Below, piece after piece: positions 52,087 to 60,449 of a stretch of 64,000 nucleotides of DNA. A program made the translations under genes and the position numbers. Origin of the DNA: PALSA-555 sp963731625 (GTDB lineage Bacteria; Actinomycetota; Acidimicrobiia; IMCC26256; PALSA-555); assembly GCA_963731625.1 (NCBI GenBank), contig CAVSWH010000023.1, forward strand, positions 253,196 to 317,195. The letters run 5' to 3'. The notes under the pieces are model-generated. The model saw only the letters and a list, made by a program, of their open reading frames with translations, did not search any database and had not been told where the DNA came from. The stretch's first letter is position 1. Each line of letters starts with the position of its first letter.

Positions 52087-53238
52087 GTGAAGTACGTCGT
52101 GCTCGTCCCGGACGGCTGCGCCGACGAGCCCCTCGCGTCGCTCGACGGCCGCACACCGCTCGAGGCCGCCGCGATGCCGCACCTGACGCGGCTCGCGGCG
52201 CGCGGTCAGGTCGGGCGCGCCGCGGTGATCCCCGACGGCCTCCCACCTGGCAGCGACGTCGGGAACATGGCGATCCTCGGCTACGACCCGGCGGAGTTCC
52301 ACACCGGCCGTGCGCCCATCGAGGCCGCGGCGATGGGCGTCGAGCTCGGGCCCGACGACGTCGCGTACCGGTGCAACCTCGTCACGGTCGATGACGACGT
52401 GATGGTCGACTTCGCCGGCGGCCACCCATCCGACGCGCAGAGCCACCCGATCGTCGAGGCGCTCGACGCGCGGCTCGGCGGCGGCCGCGACGGTGTCCGG
52501 TTCCACGCCGGCGTCGAGTACCGGCATCTCTGCCTCACCCGGCGGGACTGGGCCGACGCGGACTGCGTGCCGCCCCACGACCTCACCGGGCAGCACGCGA
52601 CGCTGCCCACCGGCCCGGCGGCGCCGCACCTCCGGGCGCTCATGACGGCGTCTCGCCCGGTGGTCACCGAGGCCGCCCGGACGGTCGGGTGCCCGGCCAA
52701 CCAGATCTGGCTGTGGGGCCAAGGCCTGGCCCTGTCGCTGCCCGCCTTCGCCGAGCGCTTCGGCGTCGAGGGTCGGCTCAGCTCCGCCGTCGACCTCGTC
52801 CGTGGCCTCGGCGTCCTGACCGGGTTGGAGGTCGTCGATGTCCCGGGCGCGACCGCCGGGTTCGACAACGACTACGGCGCGCAGACCGCGGCCTGCCTCG
52901 CGTCGCTCGAGGACCGCGACCTCTTCCTCCTCCACGTCGAGGCCACCGACGAGGCCGGCCACCAGGGCGACGCCGTCGAGAAGGTCACGGCGCTCGAGCG
53001 CTGGGACGCCGAGGTCATCGGTCCACTCGACGTCGCGCTGGCGGGGGAGCCGCACCGCATCCTCTTGCTGCCCGACCACGCGACGCCGTGCGCCCGGCGG
53101 ACCCACACCGCCGACCCCGTCCCCTACCTGCTCGTCGACGACGCGTCCCCCGGACCCGGCGGGCGCTACACCGAGGCCGCGGTCGCCGACCAGGCCGCGG
53201 TCCCCGCGTACGAGCTCATGGCCCGCCTCCTCGCCTGA
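52087..53238 (+). CDS. phosphoglycerate-mutase-like protein, proposed homoserine kinase
   Basis: This is a 383-aa alkaline-phosphatase-superfamily protein of the archaeal iPGM (ApgM) type. The metal aspartate is in VVLVPDGCADEPL (residues 4-16). The nucleophile is S56 in LPPGSDVGNMAILGYDP. HVEATDEAGHQGD and PDHATPCARRTHTADPVP supply the remaining metal ligands. The bacterial subgroup TIGR02535 is called 'proposed homoserine kinase' because it accompanies threonine genes that lack thrB. Here it lies two genes after thrC and no other homoserine kinase is visible, which supports that role. A glycolytic mutase role remains the alternative. Confidence 0.82.
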   Translation: MKYVVLVPDGCADEPLASLDGRTPLEAAAMPHLTRLAARGQVGRAAVIPDGLPPGSDVGNMAILGYDPAEFHTGRAPIEAAAMGVELGPDDVAYRCNLVTVDDDVMVDFAGGHPSDAQSHPIVEALDARLGGGRDGVRFHAGVEYRHLCLTRRDWADADCVPPHDLTGQHATLPTGPAAPHLRALMTASRPVVTEAARTVGCPANQIWLWGQGLALSLPAFAERFGVEGRLSSAVDLVRGLGVLTGLEVVDVPGATAGFDNDYGAQTAACLASLEDRDLFLLHVEATDEAGHQGDAVEKVTALERWDAEVIGPLDVALAGEPHRILLLPDHATPCARRTHTADPVPYLLVDDASPGPGGRYTEAAVADQAAVPAYELMARLLA

Positions 53239-53252
53239 GCCAGCCGGGCTGG

Positions 53253-53282
53253 TTGCCGCGGCGGCGAACGGGCGGATATATT
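53253..53282 (+). promoter_or_regulatory. rho promoter with a 5' leader of about 210 nt
   Basis: TTGCCG (53253-53258), 18 bp, TATATT (53277-53282) is the best sigma-70-like pair in this region. The leader to the ATG at 53501 contains CCCGGC-GCCCA-GCCGGG (53403-53419). A long leader would suit autoregulation, as known for rho in other bacteria. Confidence 0.45.
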
Positions 53283-53500
53283 GGGGGGCGTTCCGCCGCT
53301 CCGATCGGTGCGGCAGCACCCGGCCCTCCTCCCCGGTTCTCCGCGCGGAGACGCCCGCCGGCGTGCGCCTTCCGAACAGCGTGCGGTCCCTGGTGTGCGG
53401 CCCCCGGCGCCCAGCCGGGTCCGATTTGCCATCCCCTGGCCCGGACCGCCCGGCCGCCTCCCTCTCACTGGTCCCCCGACCGCCAAGGAGACGACTGCGA

Positions 53501-55162
53501 ATGAGTACGCAGGAGCTCGACCGCTCGATGCTCGACAGCAAGGACCGCGAGGAGCTCCACGCCATCGCCGGTGCGATGGGCGTGAAAGCGCCGACGCGGA
53601 TGCGCAAGTCCGAGCTGATCGACGCCATCCTCGACGCCGCCGAAGGCGGCCCGGCCGGCGAACCCGACGGCCGCGACGGTGACGCCGCGGAAGCGCCACG
53701 CCGCACCATCCGCTCGGCCCGGGCCTCGGAGCTCGAGAACGACTCGGTTGCGGCGCTCGTCGCCGAAGAGGAGGCACTACCCGCCGTGGAGACCATCGAA
53801 CCATCGCCCATGCCCGCCCGCACCCCGACGCCCACCGAGCCGCGCCCCGACCCCGAGGAGGGGCGGGACGGCTCACCGACGGGCGCGCCCTCCCGTCAAC
53901 CCCAGGAGTTCGACGACGAGCGCGCCTCGTACGGCGACGGCAACAACCGGCGTCGGCGTCGTCGCCGTGGGCGCGGCGGCCCCGAAGGCGACCGCGAGCC
54001 CCGCGTGGAGGCCGGCGGCGAGCCCGTCGAGTGCCACGGCCTCCTCGAGCTCCGCGACGAGGGCTACGGCTTCCTGCGGACCACCGGCTACCTCGCCGGG
54101 TCGCGCGACGTGTACGTGTCAGCGTCGCAGGTGCGGCGCTTCGCCCTGCGCAAGGGCGACTTCCTCGACGGCTTCTCGCGGCCCCAGGCGTCGAACGAGA
54201 AGTACCCGGCGCTGCTGCGCGTCGACCAGATCAACGGCATGACACCCGACGACGCTCGGGAGCGGCCCCGCTTCGAGGACCTCACGGCCCTGTTCCCCGA
54301 CGAGAAGCTGCGCCTCGAGCTCGCCGACAACCCCCTCGAGACGACGGGGCGCATCATCGACCTCGTCTCCCCGGTCGGGAAGGGCCAGCGCGGCCTCATC
54401 GTCTCGCCGCCGAAGGCGGGCAAGACGACGATCCTTAAGCAGCTCGTGTACTCGATCGAGCGCAACAACCCCGAGGTGCACCTGATCGTGCTGCTCGTCG
54501 ACGAGCGGCCCGAGGAGGTCACCGACATGCGCCGCCACGTCCTGCGCGGCGACGTCGTGTCGAGCACCTTCGACCGCCCCGCCGAGGAGCACACGACGGT
54601 CGCCGAGCTCGCCATCGAGCGGGCGAAGCGCCTCGTCGAGCAGGGGGTCGATGTGGTGGTCATCCTCGACGGCATCACCCGTCTCGCCCGGGCGCACAAC
54701 CTCGCCGCACCCGCGTCGGGCCGCATCCTCTCCGGTGGTGTCGACTCGACCGCCCTCTACCCGCCGAAGCGCTTCTTCGGCGCGGCGCGCAACATCGAGG
54801 AGGGTGGCTCGCTCACGATCATCGCCACGGCGCTCGTCGACACGGGCAGCCGCATGGACGAGGTGATCTTCGAGGAGTTCAAGGGCACCGGGAACATGGA
54901 GCTGCGCCTCGATCGGCGCCTCGCCGAGCGGCGCATCTACCCGGCGATCGACGTCGAGGGCTCGAGCACCCGCCACGAAGAGCTCCTCTTCGAGCGCAAC
55001 CAGCTCAACCAGGTGTGGAAGCTGCGGCGCGTCCTCAACGCCCTCGACGGCGACAGCTCCGGGGGCAAGGGCCTCGAGCTGCTCCTCGACAAGCTGCGGA
55101 CCACGAAGAGCAACGACGAGTTCCTCGCCGAGGTCGCGAAGGCCCCGACGCTCGCCGGCTGA
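53501..55162 (+). CDS. rho: transcription termination factor Rho
   Basis: This is a 553-aa hexameric RNA helicase that ends transcription. The N-terminal Rho_N helices (DREELHAIAGAMGVKAPTRM) precede a long acidic/basic insert (about residues 50-170) with the RRRRRRRGRGG tract seen in actinobacterial Rho. The RNA-binding cold-shock-like domain has ELRDEGYGFLRTTGYLAGSR and DVYVSASQVRRFALRKGD. The ATPase has Walker A SPPKAGKTTILKQL near residue 305, VILDGITRLARAHN and GSLTIIATALVDTGSRMDEV. ATG 53501 follows AAGGAG. It is a housekeeping gene. Confidence 0.95.
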   Translation: MSTQELDRSMLDSKDREELHAIAGAMGVKAPTRMRKSELIDAILDAAEGGPAGEPDGRDGDAAEAPRRTIRSARASELENDSVAALVAEEEALPAVETIEPSPMPARTPTPTEPRPDPEEGRDGSPTGAPSRQPQEFDDERASYGDGNNRRRRRRRGRGGPEGDREPRVEAGGEPVECHGLLELRDEGYGFLRTTGYLAGSRDVYVSASQVRRFALRKGDFLDGFSRPQASNEKYPALLRVDQINGMTPDDARERPRFEDLTALFPDEKLRLELADNPLETTGRIIDLVSPVGKGQRGLIVSPPKAGKTTILKQLVYSIERNNPEVHLIVLLVDERPEEVTDMRRHVLRGDVVSSTFDRPAEEHTTVAELAIERAKRLVEQGVDVVVILDGITRLARAHNLAAPASGRILSGGVDSTALYPPKRFFGAARNIEEGGSLTIIATALVDTGSRMDEVIFEEFKGTGNMELRLDRRLAERRIYPAIDVEGSSTRHEELLFERNQLNQVWKLRRVLNALDGDSSGGKGLELLLDKLRTTKSNDEFLAEVAKAPTLAG

Positions 55163-55171
55163 CCCCCGCCG

Positions 55172-55188
55172 GGCCCGATGAGCGGGCC
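55172..55188 (+). terminator. hairpin between rho and rpmE
   Basis: GGCCCG-ATGAG-CGGGCC is a perfect stem nested inside a second pairing, CCGCCGG (55166) with CCGGCGG (55192). It follows the rho stop and precedes the rpmE -10. There is no T-run. Confidence 0.4.
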
Positions 55189-55201
55189 GATCCGGCGGCG
55201 G

Positions 55202-55207
55202 TAGATT
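55202..55207 (+). promoter_or_regulatory. -10 hexamer TAGATT before rpmE
   Basis: TAGATT ends 7 nt before ATG 55215. A TTG at 55206 would overlap the hexamer, which argues for the ATG start. Confidence 0.5.
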
Positions 55208-55214
55208 GGGCGCC

Positions 55215-55427
55215 ATGAAGACCGACATCCACCCCGAGTACCAGACCTGCACCGTGCACTGCTCGTGCGGGAACGAGTTCACGACCCGCTCCACCGTGTC
55301 ATCGCTGCGGGTGGAGCTCTGCTCGGAGTGCCACCCCTTCTATACGGGCAAGCAGAAGCTGGTCGACACCGGCGGGCGCGTCGAGCGGTTCCAGCGCCGC
55401 TACGCCAAGGCCCAACGGCCGTCCTGA
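55215..55427 (+). CDS. rpmE: 50S ribosomal protein L31
   Basis: This is a 70-aa zinc-containing L31. MKTDIHPEYQTCTVHCSCGN and the later LCSECHPFYTGKQKLVDTGG supply the Cys pairs of the zinc-binding (C+) form, and GRVERFQRRY closes the protein. It is a large-subunit protein in the bridge to the small subunit. ATG 55215 gives the standard N-terminus. The gene follows rho as in many Actinobacteria. Confidence 0.94.
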   Translation: MKTDIHPEYQTCTVHCSCGNEFTTRSTVSSLRVELCSECHPFYTGKQKLVDTGGRVERFQRRYAKAQRPS

Positions 55428-55437
55428 GCGGCAGGCC

Positions 55438-56364
55438 GTGGCCACGCCCCGGTACCTAGGCGGCCAAGCCGTCGTCGAGGGCGTGATGATGCGCGGCGAG
55501 CGGTCCTACGCGGTCGCGGTGCGCACCCCAGACGGCGAGATCGAGCTCGAGGTGCGCGAGGCGCCGAGCTGGGCCGACCGGTGGTCCCGCATCCCGATCG
55601 CGCGGGGCATCGCCTCGCTCGCCGAGTCGCTGACGCTCGGGTTCCGGGCGCTCACCTGGTCCGCGGACCGTCAGCTCCCGGAGGAGGAGCGGCTGTCGCC
55701 GCGGGCGATGGGCTGGACGATCGGCGGGGCGCTCGTCTTCTTCACGGCGCTGTTCGTCGTCATCCCGACGTTCGTGAACCAGGGCTTCGCGGGTTCGCTC
55801 GGGCTCGGCGGCGTCGCGTCGAACATCGCCGAGGGCGGCGTCCGCCTGGTGATCTTCATCGGCTACCTGGTCCTCATCTCGCTGCTGCCCAGCATCAAGC
55901 GCACGTTCCAGTACCACGGCGCGGAGCACAAGTCGATCGCCGCGTACGAGCGGGGCGCCGCGCTCACCCCGGAGTCGGCGCAGCAGTTCACCACCGAGCA
56001 CGTGCGCTGCGGCACGAACTTCCTGCTCACGGTCATGGTCGTGACGATCATCGTCTACGCGTTCATCGGCCACACCTCGCTGCTGTGGATGATCACCGCC
56101 CGGATCCTGCTCCTGCCGCTCATCGCCGGGCTCGCGTACGAGGTCATCCGCTACGCCGCCGGACACATGGAGCAGCGTGCCGTGCGGGTCCTCATGGCCC
56201 CCGGCCTCGCGCTGCAGCGCCTCACGACGCGCCCGCCGAGCCTCGAGCAGCTCGAGGTCGGCCTCGCGTCGCTGCGGGCCGTGCTCAGCGCCGAGCAGCT
56301 CGCCGAGGTCGACGCTCGCCCATCACGCGTGCCCGCCGGCGTGCCCCGGCTCTCGCCGGCCTGA
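55438..56364 (+). CDS. DUF1385 family membrane protein
   Basis: This is a 308-aa protein with the YqhQ-type N-terminus LGGQAVVEGVMMRGERSYAV. Four membrane segments follow (GGALVFFTALFVVIPTF, LVIFIGYLVLISLLPSI, LLTVMVVTIIVYAFI, ILLLPLIAGLAYEVIRY). The YHGAEHKSIAAYERG motif carries conserved His/Glu residues. Molecular function is not established. It commonly lies between rpmE and prfA in Gram-positive bacteria, as here. GTG 55438 is 11 nt after rpmE. Confidence 0.88.
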   Translation: MATPRYLGGQAVVEGVMMRGERSYAVAVRTPDGEIELEVREAPSWADRWSRIPIARGIASLAESLTLGFRALTWSADRQLPEEERLSPRAMGWTIGGALVFFTALFVVIPTFVNQGFAGSLGLGGVASNIAEGGVRLVIFIGYLVLISLLPSIKRTFQYHGAEHKSIAAYERGAALTPESAQQFTTEHVRCGTNFLLTVMVVTIIVYAFIGHTSLLWMITARILLLPLIAGLAYEVIRYAAGHMEQRAVRVLMAPGLALQRLTTRPPSLEQLEVGLASLRAVLSAEQLAEVDARPSRVPAGVPRLSPA

Positions 56365-56395
56365 CGGGGCGCTGCCCGACCACGGGCGGCCGCCC

Positions 56396-56401
56396 TACCC
56401 T
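56396..56401 (+). promoter_or_regulatory. -10 hexamer TACCCT before the LLM oxidoreductase gene
   Basis: TACCCT ends 6 nt before ATG 56408, fixing the start against the long upstream open frame. Confidence 0.55.
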
Positions 56402-56407
56402 GCTCCG

Positions 56408-57778
56408 ATGCGGTTCGGCCTCTTCTACGAGCACCAGCTCCCGCGCCCGTGGGGGCCCGAGAGCGAGCACCAGCTGCTCCGCAACGCGCTCGAGCAGTGC
56501 GAGCTCGCCGACCGGCTCGGCATCGACTACGTCTGGGAGGTCGAGCACCACTTCCTCGAGGAGTACTCGCACTCGAGCGCGCCCGAGGTGTTCCTCGCCG
56601 CGGTGTCGCAGCGCGCCCGCCACCTGCGTCTCGGCCACGGCATCGTCCAGACGCCGCCGCCCTTCAACCACCCGGCACGCGTCGCGGAGCGGGTGGCGAT
56701 GCTCGACCTGGTCTCGGACGGCCGCGTCGAGTTCGGGACGGGCGAGTCGTCGTCGGAGGCTGAGCTCGGCGGGTTCCTCATCGACCCCGAGCAGAAGCGG
56801 GCCATGTGGGAGGAGGGGCTGCGCGTCGCGCTGCGCTGCATGACCGAGACCCCCTTCACCGGCCACGCCGGGCGCTTCGTGACGATGCCGCCCCGCAACG
56901 TGGTCCCCAAGCCGGTGCAGCGCCCGCACCCGCCGGTCTGGGTGGCATGCAGCCGCCGCGACACCATCCACCTCGCCGCGCAGCACGGCATCGGCGCGCT
57001 GACGTTCGCGTTCATCGACCCGGAGGAGGCCACGCACTGGATCGGTGACTACGAGCGCACGCTCGCCGAGGAGTGCGTGCCGATCGGTGACGCGGTGAAC
57101 GCCAACGTCGCGTGCGTCAGCCCCTTCATGTGCCATCCCGACGAGGACGAGGCGCTCGCCCGCGGCCTCGAGGGCGGGAACTTCTTCGGGTACTCGCTCG
57201 CCCACTACTACCTGTTCGGCCGGCACGAGCCCGGGCGCACCGACGTGTGGGCCGAGTACCAGGACCGCCGCGCCGCCGAGGGCTACGACCCGGCGGCCGT
57301 CGCCGCCGCGGGCGCGCACGGGGACCGGCTCGGCGCGAAGGTCGTGCAGGGCGGCTCGTTCGGCATCCGCGGCGCGATCGGCACCCCCGCCCAGCTGCGT
57401 GACTACCTGCGCCGCTACGAGGCGTGCGGCGTCGACCAGCTCATCTTCTGTGCCCAGGTCGGCAAGAACCGCCACGAGGACATCTGCGAGAGCCTCGAGC
57501 TCTTCGGTGCGGAGGTGCTGCCCGAGTTCGCCGAGCGCGACGAGGCGGCCCGGCGCGAGAAGGCCCGCCGGCTCGAGCCGATCGTCGAGGCGGCCCTGGC
57601 CCGGAAGCCGGCCGCGGACCATCCGCCGCTGCCCACGCCCGACTACGCGTTCCCGGCCATCCCGCGGGCGATGGCCGACCGGACGGGCAGCGACGACTTC
57701 CACCGCTGGCTCGACGAGCTCGCCGCCAAGACCGCCACCGGGGAGGCGCCCGAGGAGTTCCGCCAGCTCCTCGACTGA
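56408..57778 (+). CDS. LLM class flavin-dependent oxidoreductase
   Basis: This is a 456-aa bacterial-luciferase-like TIM barrel. MRFGLFYEHQLPRPWG, VWEVEHHFLEEYSHSSAPEV and GHGIVQTPPPFNHPARVAER are typical N-terminal strands, and VEFGTGESSSEAELGGF is the flavin-binding loop. It probably uses FMN or F420. The C-terminal 80 residues exceed the core family and are charged. The substrate is unknown. It interrupts the usual rpmE-DUF1385-prfA order together with the next two genes. Confidence 0.87.
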   Translation: MRFGLFYEHQLPRPWGPESEHQLLRNALEQCELADRLGIDYVWEVEHHFLEEYSHSSAPEVFLAAVSQRARHLRLGHGIVQTPPPFNHPARVAERVAMLDLVSDGRVEFGTGESSSEAELGGFLIDPEQKRAMWEEGLRVALRCMTETPFTGHAGRFVTMPPRNVVPKPVQRPHPPVWVACSRRDTIHLAAQHGIGALTFAFIDPEEATHWIGDYERTLAEECVPIGDAVNANVACVSPFMCHPDEDEALARGLEGGNFFGYSLAHYYLFGRHEPGRTDVWAEYQDRRAAEGYDPAAVAAAGAHGDRLGAKVVQGGSFGIRGAIGTPAQLRDYLRRYEACGVDQLIFCAQVGKNRHEDICESLELFGAEVLPEFAERDEAARREKARRLEPIVEAALARKPAADHPPLPTPDYAFPAIPRAMADRTGSDDFHRWLDELAAKTATGEAPEEFRQLLD

Positions 57779-57875
57779 CGGGCCGTCGGTTGACGTGTTC
57801 GTTCCGGAGGCTTGGCTGACGGCCCCCTAGGCGCCGCTTCACAGCCCCCTCACAGGAGCGGGCGATCGTGCGCCC

Positions 57876-59150
57876 ATGGGCCAGGTCTCGGACCGCGAAC
57901 GGGTCGCCCACGTCGTCCGGCGGCTCTCGATGGGACCCCATCCCGACCTGCTCGGCGGCCTCGCCGACCCGGACCATGCCATCAGCGCCGCGCTGCAGCT
58001 GAGCGGGTCGAGCCCGGTCCCCCCGACCCTGCCCGCCCCGGTGTCACGCAAGGCCGCGGCGCCGGCCGACATCCTCCCGCTGATCGGCTGGTGGGTGGAC
58101 CAGATGGCCTCGTCGCCGCGCCTGATCGAGGAGCGCCTCGTCTGGTTCTGGTCCGACCACTTCGCGACGAGCCTGCGCAAGGTCGGGGTCGCGTACCTCA
58201 TGCGCCAGCAGCACGCGACGATCCGCCAGCACGCGACGAAGAGCTACGCCGACCTGCTCCACGCCGTCGCCAAGGACCCGGCGATGCTCGTCTTCCTCGA
58301 CGGGATCACGAACCGGGTCGGCAACGTCAACGAGAACTTCGGGCGCGAGTGCATGGAGCTCTTCACGATGGGCCGCGACCAGGGCTACACACAGGCCGAC
58401 GTCGTCGCCGCGTCGAAGTCGTTCAGCGGCTGGATCGTCAACATCCCGGGCTTGCCGGTCAGCGCGCGGCTCGCCGCCTTCGGGATCGCGCCGTGGACCG
58501 CGGCGTTCCTCGACCAGCGCCACGACGAGAGCGTGAAGACCCTCCTCGGCCACCACGGCGACTTCGACCTGGACCAGGCGCTCGACGTGATCCTCGGGAA
58601 CCCGGCGACACCGAAGTTCGTCGCCACGAAGCTGTACCGCGAGCTCGTCGGGCTGAACCCGAGCGCGGACACCGTGGCGAGCCTCGCCTCGAGCTTCGGG
58701 CGCGACTACCAGATCCTGCCGCTCGTCGAGGCGATCACGGCCGACCCGGCGTTCACGAGCGACGACGCGGTCCGGGTGCGGGTGCGCACCCCGGTCGAGA
58801 AGCTCGTCGGCCTCCTCCAGGCCGCGCACGCCGACCTGAGCGTCGAGATCCGCGCCGCGGTGGCGGTGAACGCGCTGCGTCAGGTCGACTACGTCCCGTT
58901 CCTGCCCCCGAACGTCGGCGGGTTCCCGAGCGGCACCCTCCTGCTCGGACCCCACGATCTCGTCGGCGCGTTCGACCTGCTCGACCCGCTCGTCGCGCCG
59001 CCGCCCGCGGCGAAGGACGTGACCACGCTGCTCGCGCGCTTCGGCCTCTTCGATGTGTCGTCGGGCACGCGGCACGTCCTCGATGCCGAACCCGACCCGG
59101 CGCGGCGCTTCGCGCTCGCCGCGACCTGCCCGGAGTACACCGTCGTATGA
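57876..59150 (+). CDS. DUF1800 domain-containing protein
   Basis: This is a 424-aa protein of the DUF1800 family. Signatures include RLSMGPHPDLLGGL, ERLVWFWSDHFATSL, MLVFLDGITNRVGNVNENFG and RECMELFTMGRDQGYTQADV. The function is unknown; the family almost always pairs with DUF1501. No Tat or Sec signal is obvious in this partner. The stop overlaps the DUF1501 start by ATGA, so the two are made together. Confidence 0.9.
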   Translation: MGQVSDRERVAHVVRRLSMGPHPDLLGGLADPDHAISAALQLSGSSPVPPTLPAPVSRKAAAPADILPLIGWWVDQMASSPRLIEERLVWFWSDHFATSLRKVGVAYLMRQQHATIRQHATKSYADLLHAVAKDPAMLVFLDGITNRVGNVNENFGRECMELFTMGRDQGYTQADVVAASKSFSGWIVNIPGLPVSARLAAFGIAPWTAAFLDQRHDESVKTLLGHHGDFDLDQALDVILGNPATPKFVATKLYRELVGLNPSADTVASLASSFGRDYQILPLVEAITADPAFTSDDAVRVRVRTPVEKLVGLLQAAHADLSVEIRAAVAVNALRQVDYVPFLPPNVGGFPSGTLLLGPHDLVGAFDLLDPLVAPPPAAKDVTTLLARFGLFDVSSGTRHVLDAEPDPARRFALAATCPEYTVV

Positions 59151-60418
59151 GCGACCCGCTGTCCCGCCGAGACTTCCTGCGCCGCGCCGGTGGGGGTGCG
59201 GCCGCGCTCGTCGCGTCCGGCTACGTGCTGCGGACCTGGGAGCGCGCCGCGCCCGCCGCCGCCGACGTCGCGACGCCCCCCGCGGGGACCCTGCCGAGCA
59301 TCCCCGGGCGCACGCTCGTCGTGCTCGAGCTTTCCGGTGGGAACGACGGGCTGAACACGCTCGTCCCGCACGCCGACCCCGCGTACCACCAGCTGCGCCC
59401 AACGCTCGGCGTGACGAACCCGATCGACCTCGACGGCCAGGTCGGGCTGCACCCGAGCCTCACCCGCCTCGCGGCGCGCTACCACGCCGGCCAGGTCGCG
59501 GTCGTGGAGGGGCTCGGCTACACGCCACCCGACCTGTCGCACTTCGGGTCGCTCGAGGTGTGGTGGACCGCGCAGCGTCCCGACGGCTCGCCGGGCTGGC
59601 TCGGCTCCTACCTCGACGCGACCGTCGGCTACGAGGACCCGCTCGCCGCGATCGGCCTCGGTGGCCAGCCGGCCCCGGCGCTGCTCGGCCAGCAGTCCTT
59701 CGCCACGACGATCGACGACGCGAGCGGGCTGCAGCCGCGCCCGCCGCGCTGGACCGGCTCGACCGACACGCTCGTCTCGTCGTGGTCGGGCTTCGCGCCG
59801 GCCAAGATCGACACCCGGCCGCTCGTCGGCCAGGTCGAGCGCGCCGTCAGCCTCACCGCGAAGGCGCGGGACCGCCTCGACCAGGTGCTGAGCCCGAGCG
59901 CCGCGCCGACCCCGCGGTCCCAGGCGGGCGGGGCGTACACCGCGAGCACCGTCGTCGACTCGCTCACGCTCGCCGCACAGCTCATCAAGTCGCCGCTCGC
60001 CCCCCGCGTCGTCTACGTGAACGGCGTCGGCGACTTCGACGTCCACGAGGGCGAGGCCCAGCGCCAGCCGGCGCTGCTGAGCGACGTCGACCAGGGCATC
60101 GAGGCGCTCTTCACCGGCCTCGGGTCCGCGGCGGACGGGGTGGTGCTCATGACGACGTCCGAGTTCGGGCGCCGCGCGGGCGAGAACGGCAGCGGCACCG
60201 ATCACGGGACCGCGAACGTGCACTTCCTCGTGGGGCCCCACGTGAAGGGCGGCCGCTACGGCGAGCCGCCGTCGCTCACCCAGCTCGACGCGAACGGCAA
60301 CCTCGTGCCCGCCATCGACTTCCGCTCGCATCTCGCGACCGGGCTTGGCTGGCTCGGCGTCACCGACACCCAGCCCGTCCTCGGTGCCTCGTTCAGCCCG
60401 GTGCCCGCGCTGAGCTGA
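59147..60418 (+). CDS. DUF1501 domain-containing protein with Tat signal
   Basis: This is a 423-aa DUF1501 protein of the alkaline-phosphatase-like superfamily. The Tat signal is explicit: LSRRDFLRRAGGGAAALVAS at residues 5-24. The core shows VVLELSGGNDGLNTLVP, VAVVEGLGYTPPDLSHFGS and TTSEFGRRAGENGSGTDHGT, the last with family metal-type residues. It would be exported folded. DUF1800/DUF1501 pairs are widespread but biochemically undefined. ATG 59147 is set by the overlap and the signal peptide. Confidence 0.9.
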   Translation: MSDPLSRRDFLRRAGGGAAALVASGYVLRTWERAAPAAADVATPPAGTLPSIPGRTLVVLELSGGNDGLNTLVPHADPAYHQLRPTLGVTNPIDLDGQVGLHPSLTRLAARYHAGQVAVVEGLGYTPPDLSHFGSLEVWWTAQRPDGSPGWLGSYLDATVGYEDPLAAIGLGGQPAPALLGQQSFATTIDDASGLQPRPPRWTGSTDTLVSSWSGFAPAKIDTRPLVGQVERAVSLTAKARDRLDQVLSPSAAPTPRSQAGGAYTASTVVDSLTLAAQLIKSPLAPRVVYVNGVGDFDVHEGEAQRQPALLSDVDQGIEALFTGLGSAADGVVLMTTSEFGRRAGENGSGTDHGTANVHFLVGPHVKGGRYGEPPSLTQLDANGNLVPAIDFRSHLATGLGWLGVTDTQPVLGASFSPVPALS

Positions 60419-60436
60419 GCGCGGAGGGTGCGTCGG

Positions 60437-60442
60437 TACCCT
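60437..60442 (+). promoter_or_regulatory. -10 hexamer TACCCT before prfA
   Basis: TACCCT ends 7 nt before GTG 60450, another leaderless arrangement. Confidence 0.55.
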
Positions 60443-60449
60443 GGCGCGC

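Noticed and set aside
50059..53835. 1258-codon minus-strand frame opposite thrC, the ligase and the PGM-like gene
   Set aside because: It is Arg/Gly/Val-rich without domain character and lies opposite well-recognised genes; it is a typical high-GC shadow frame.
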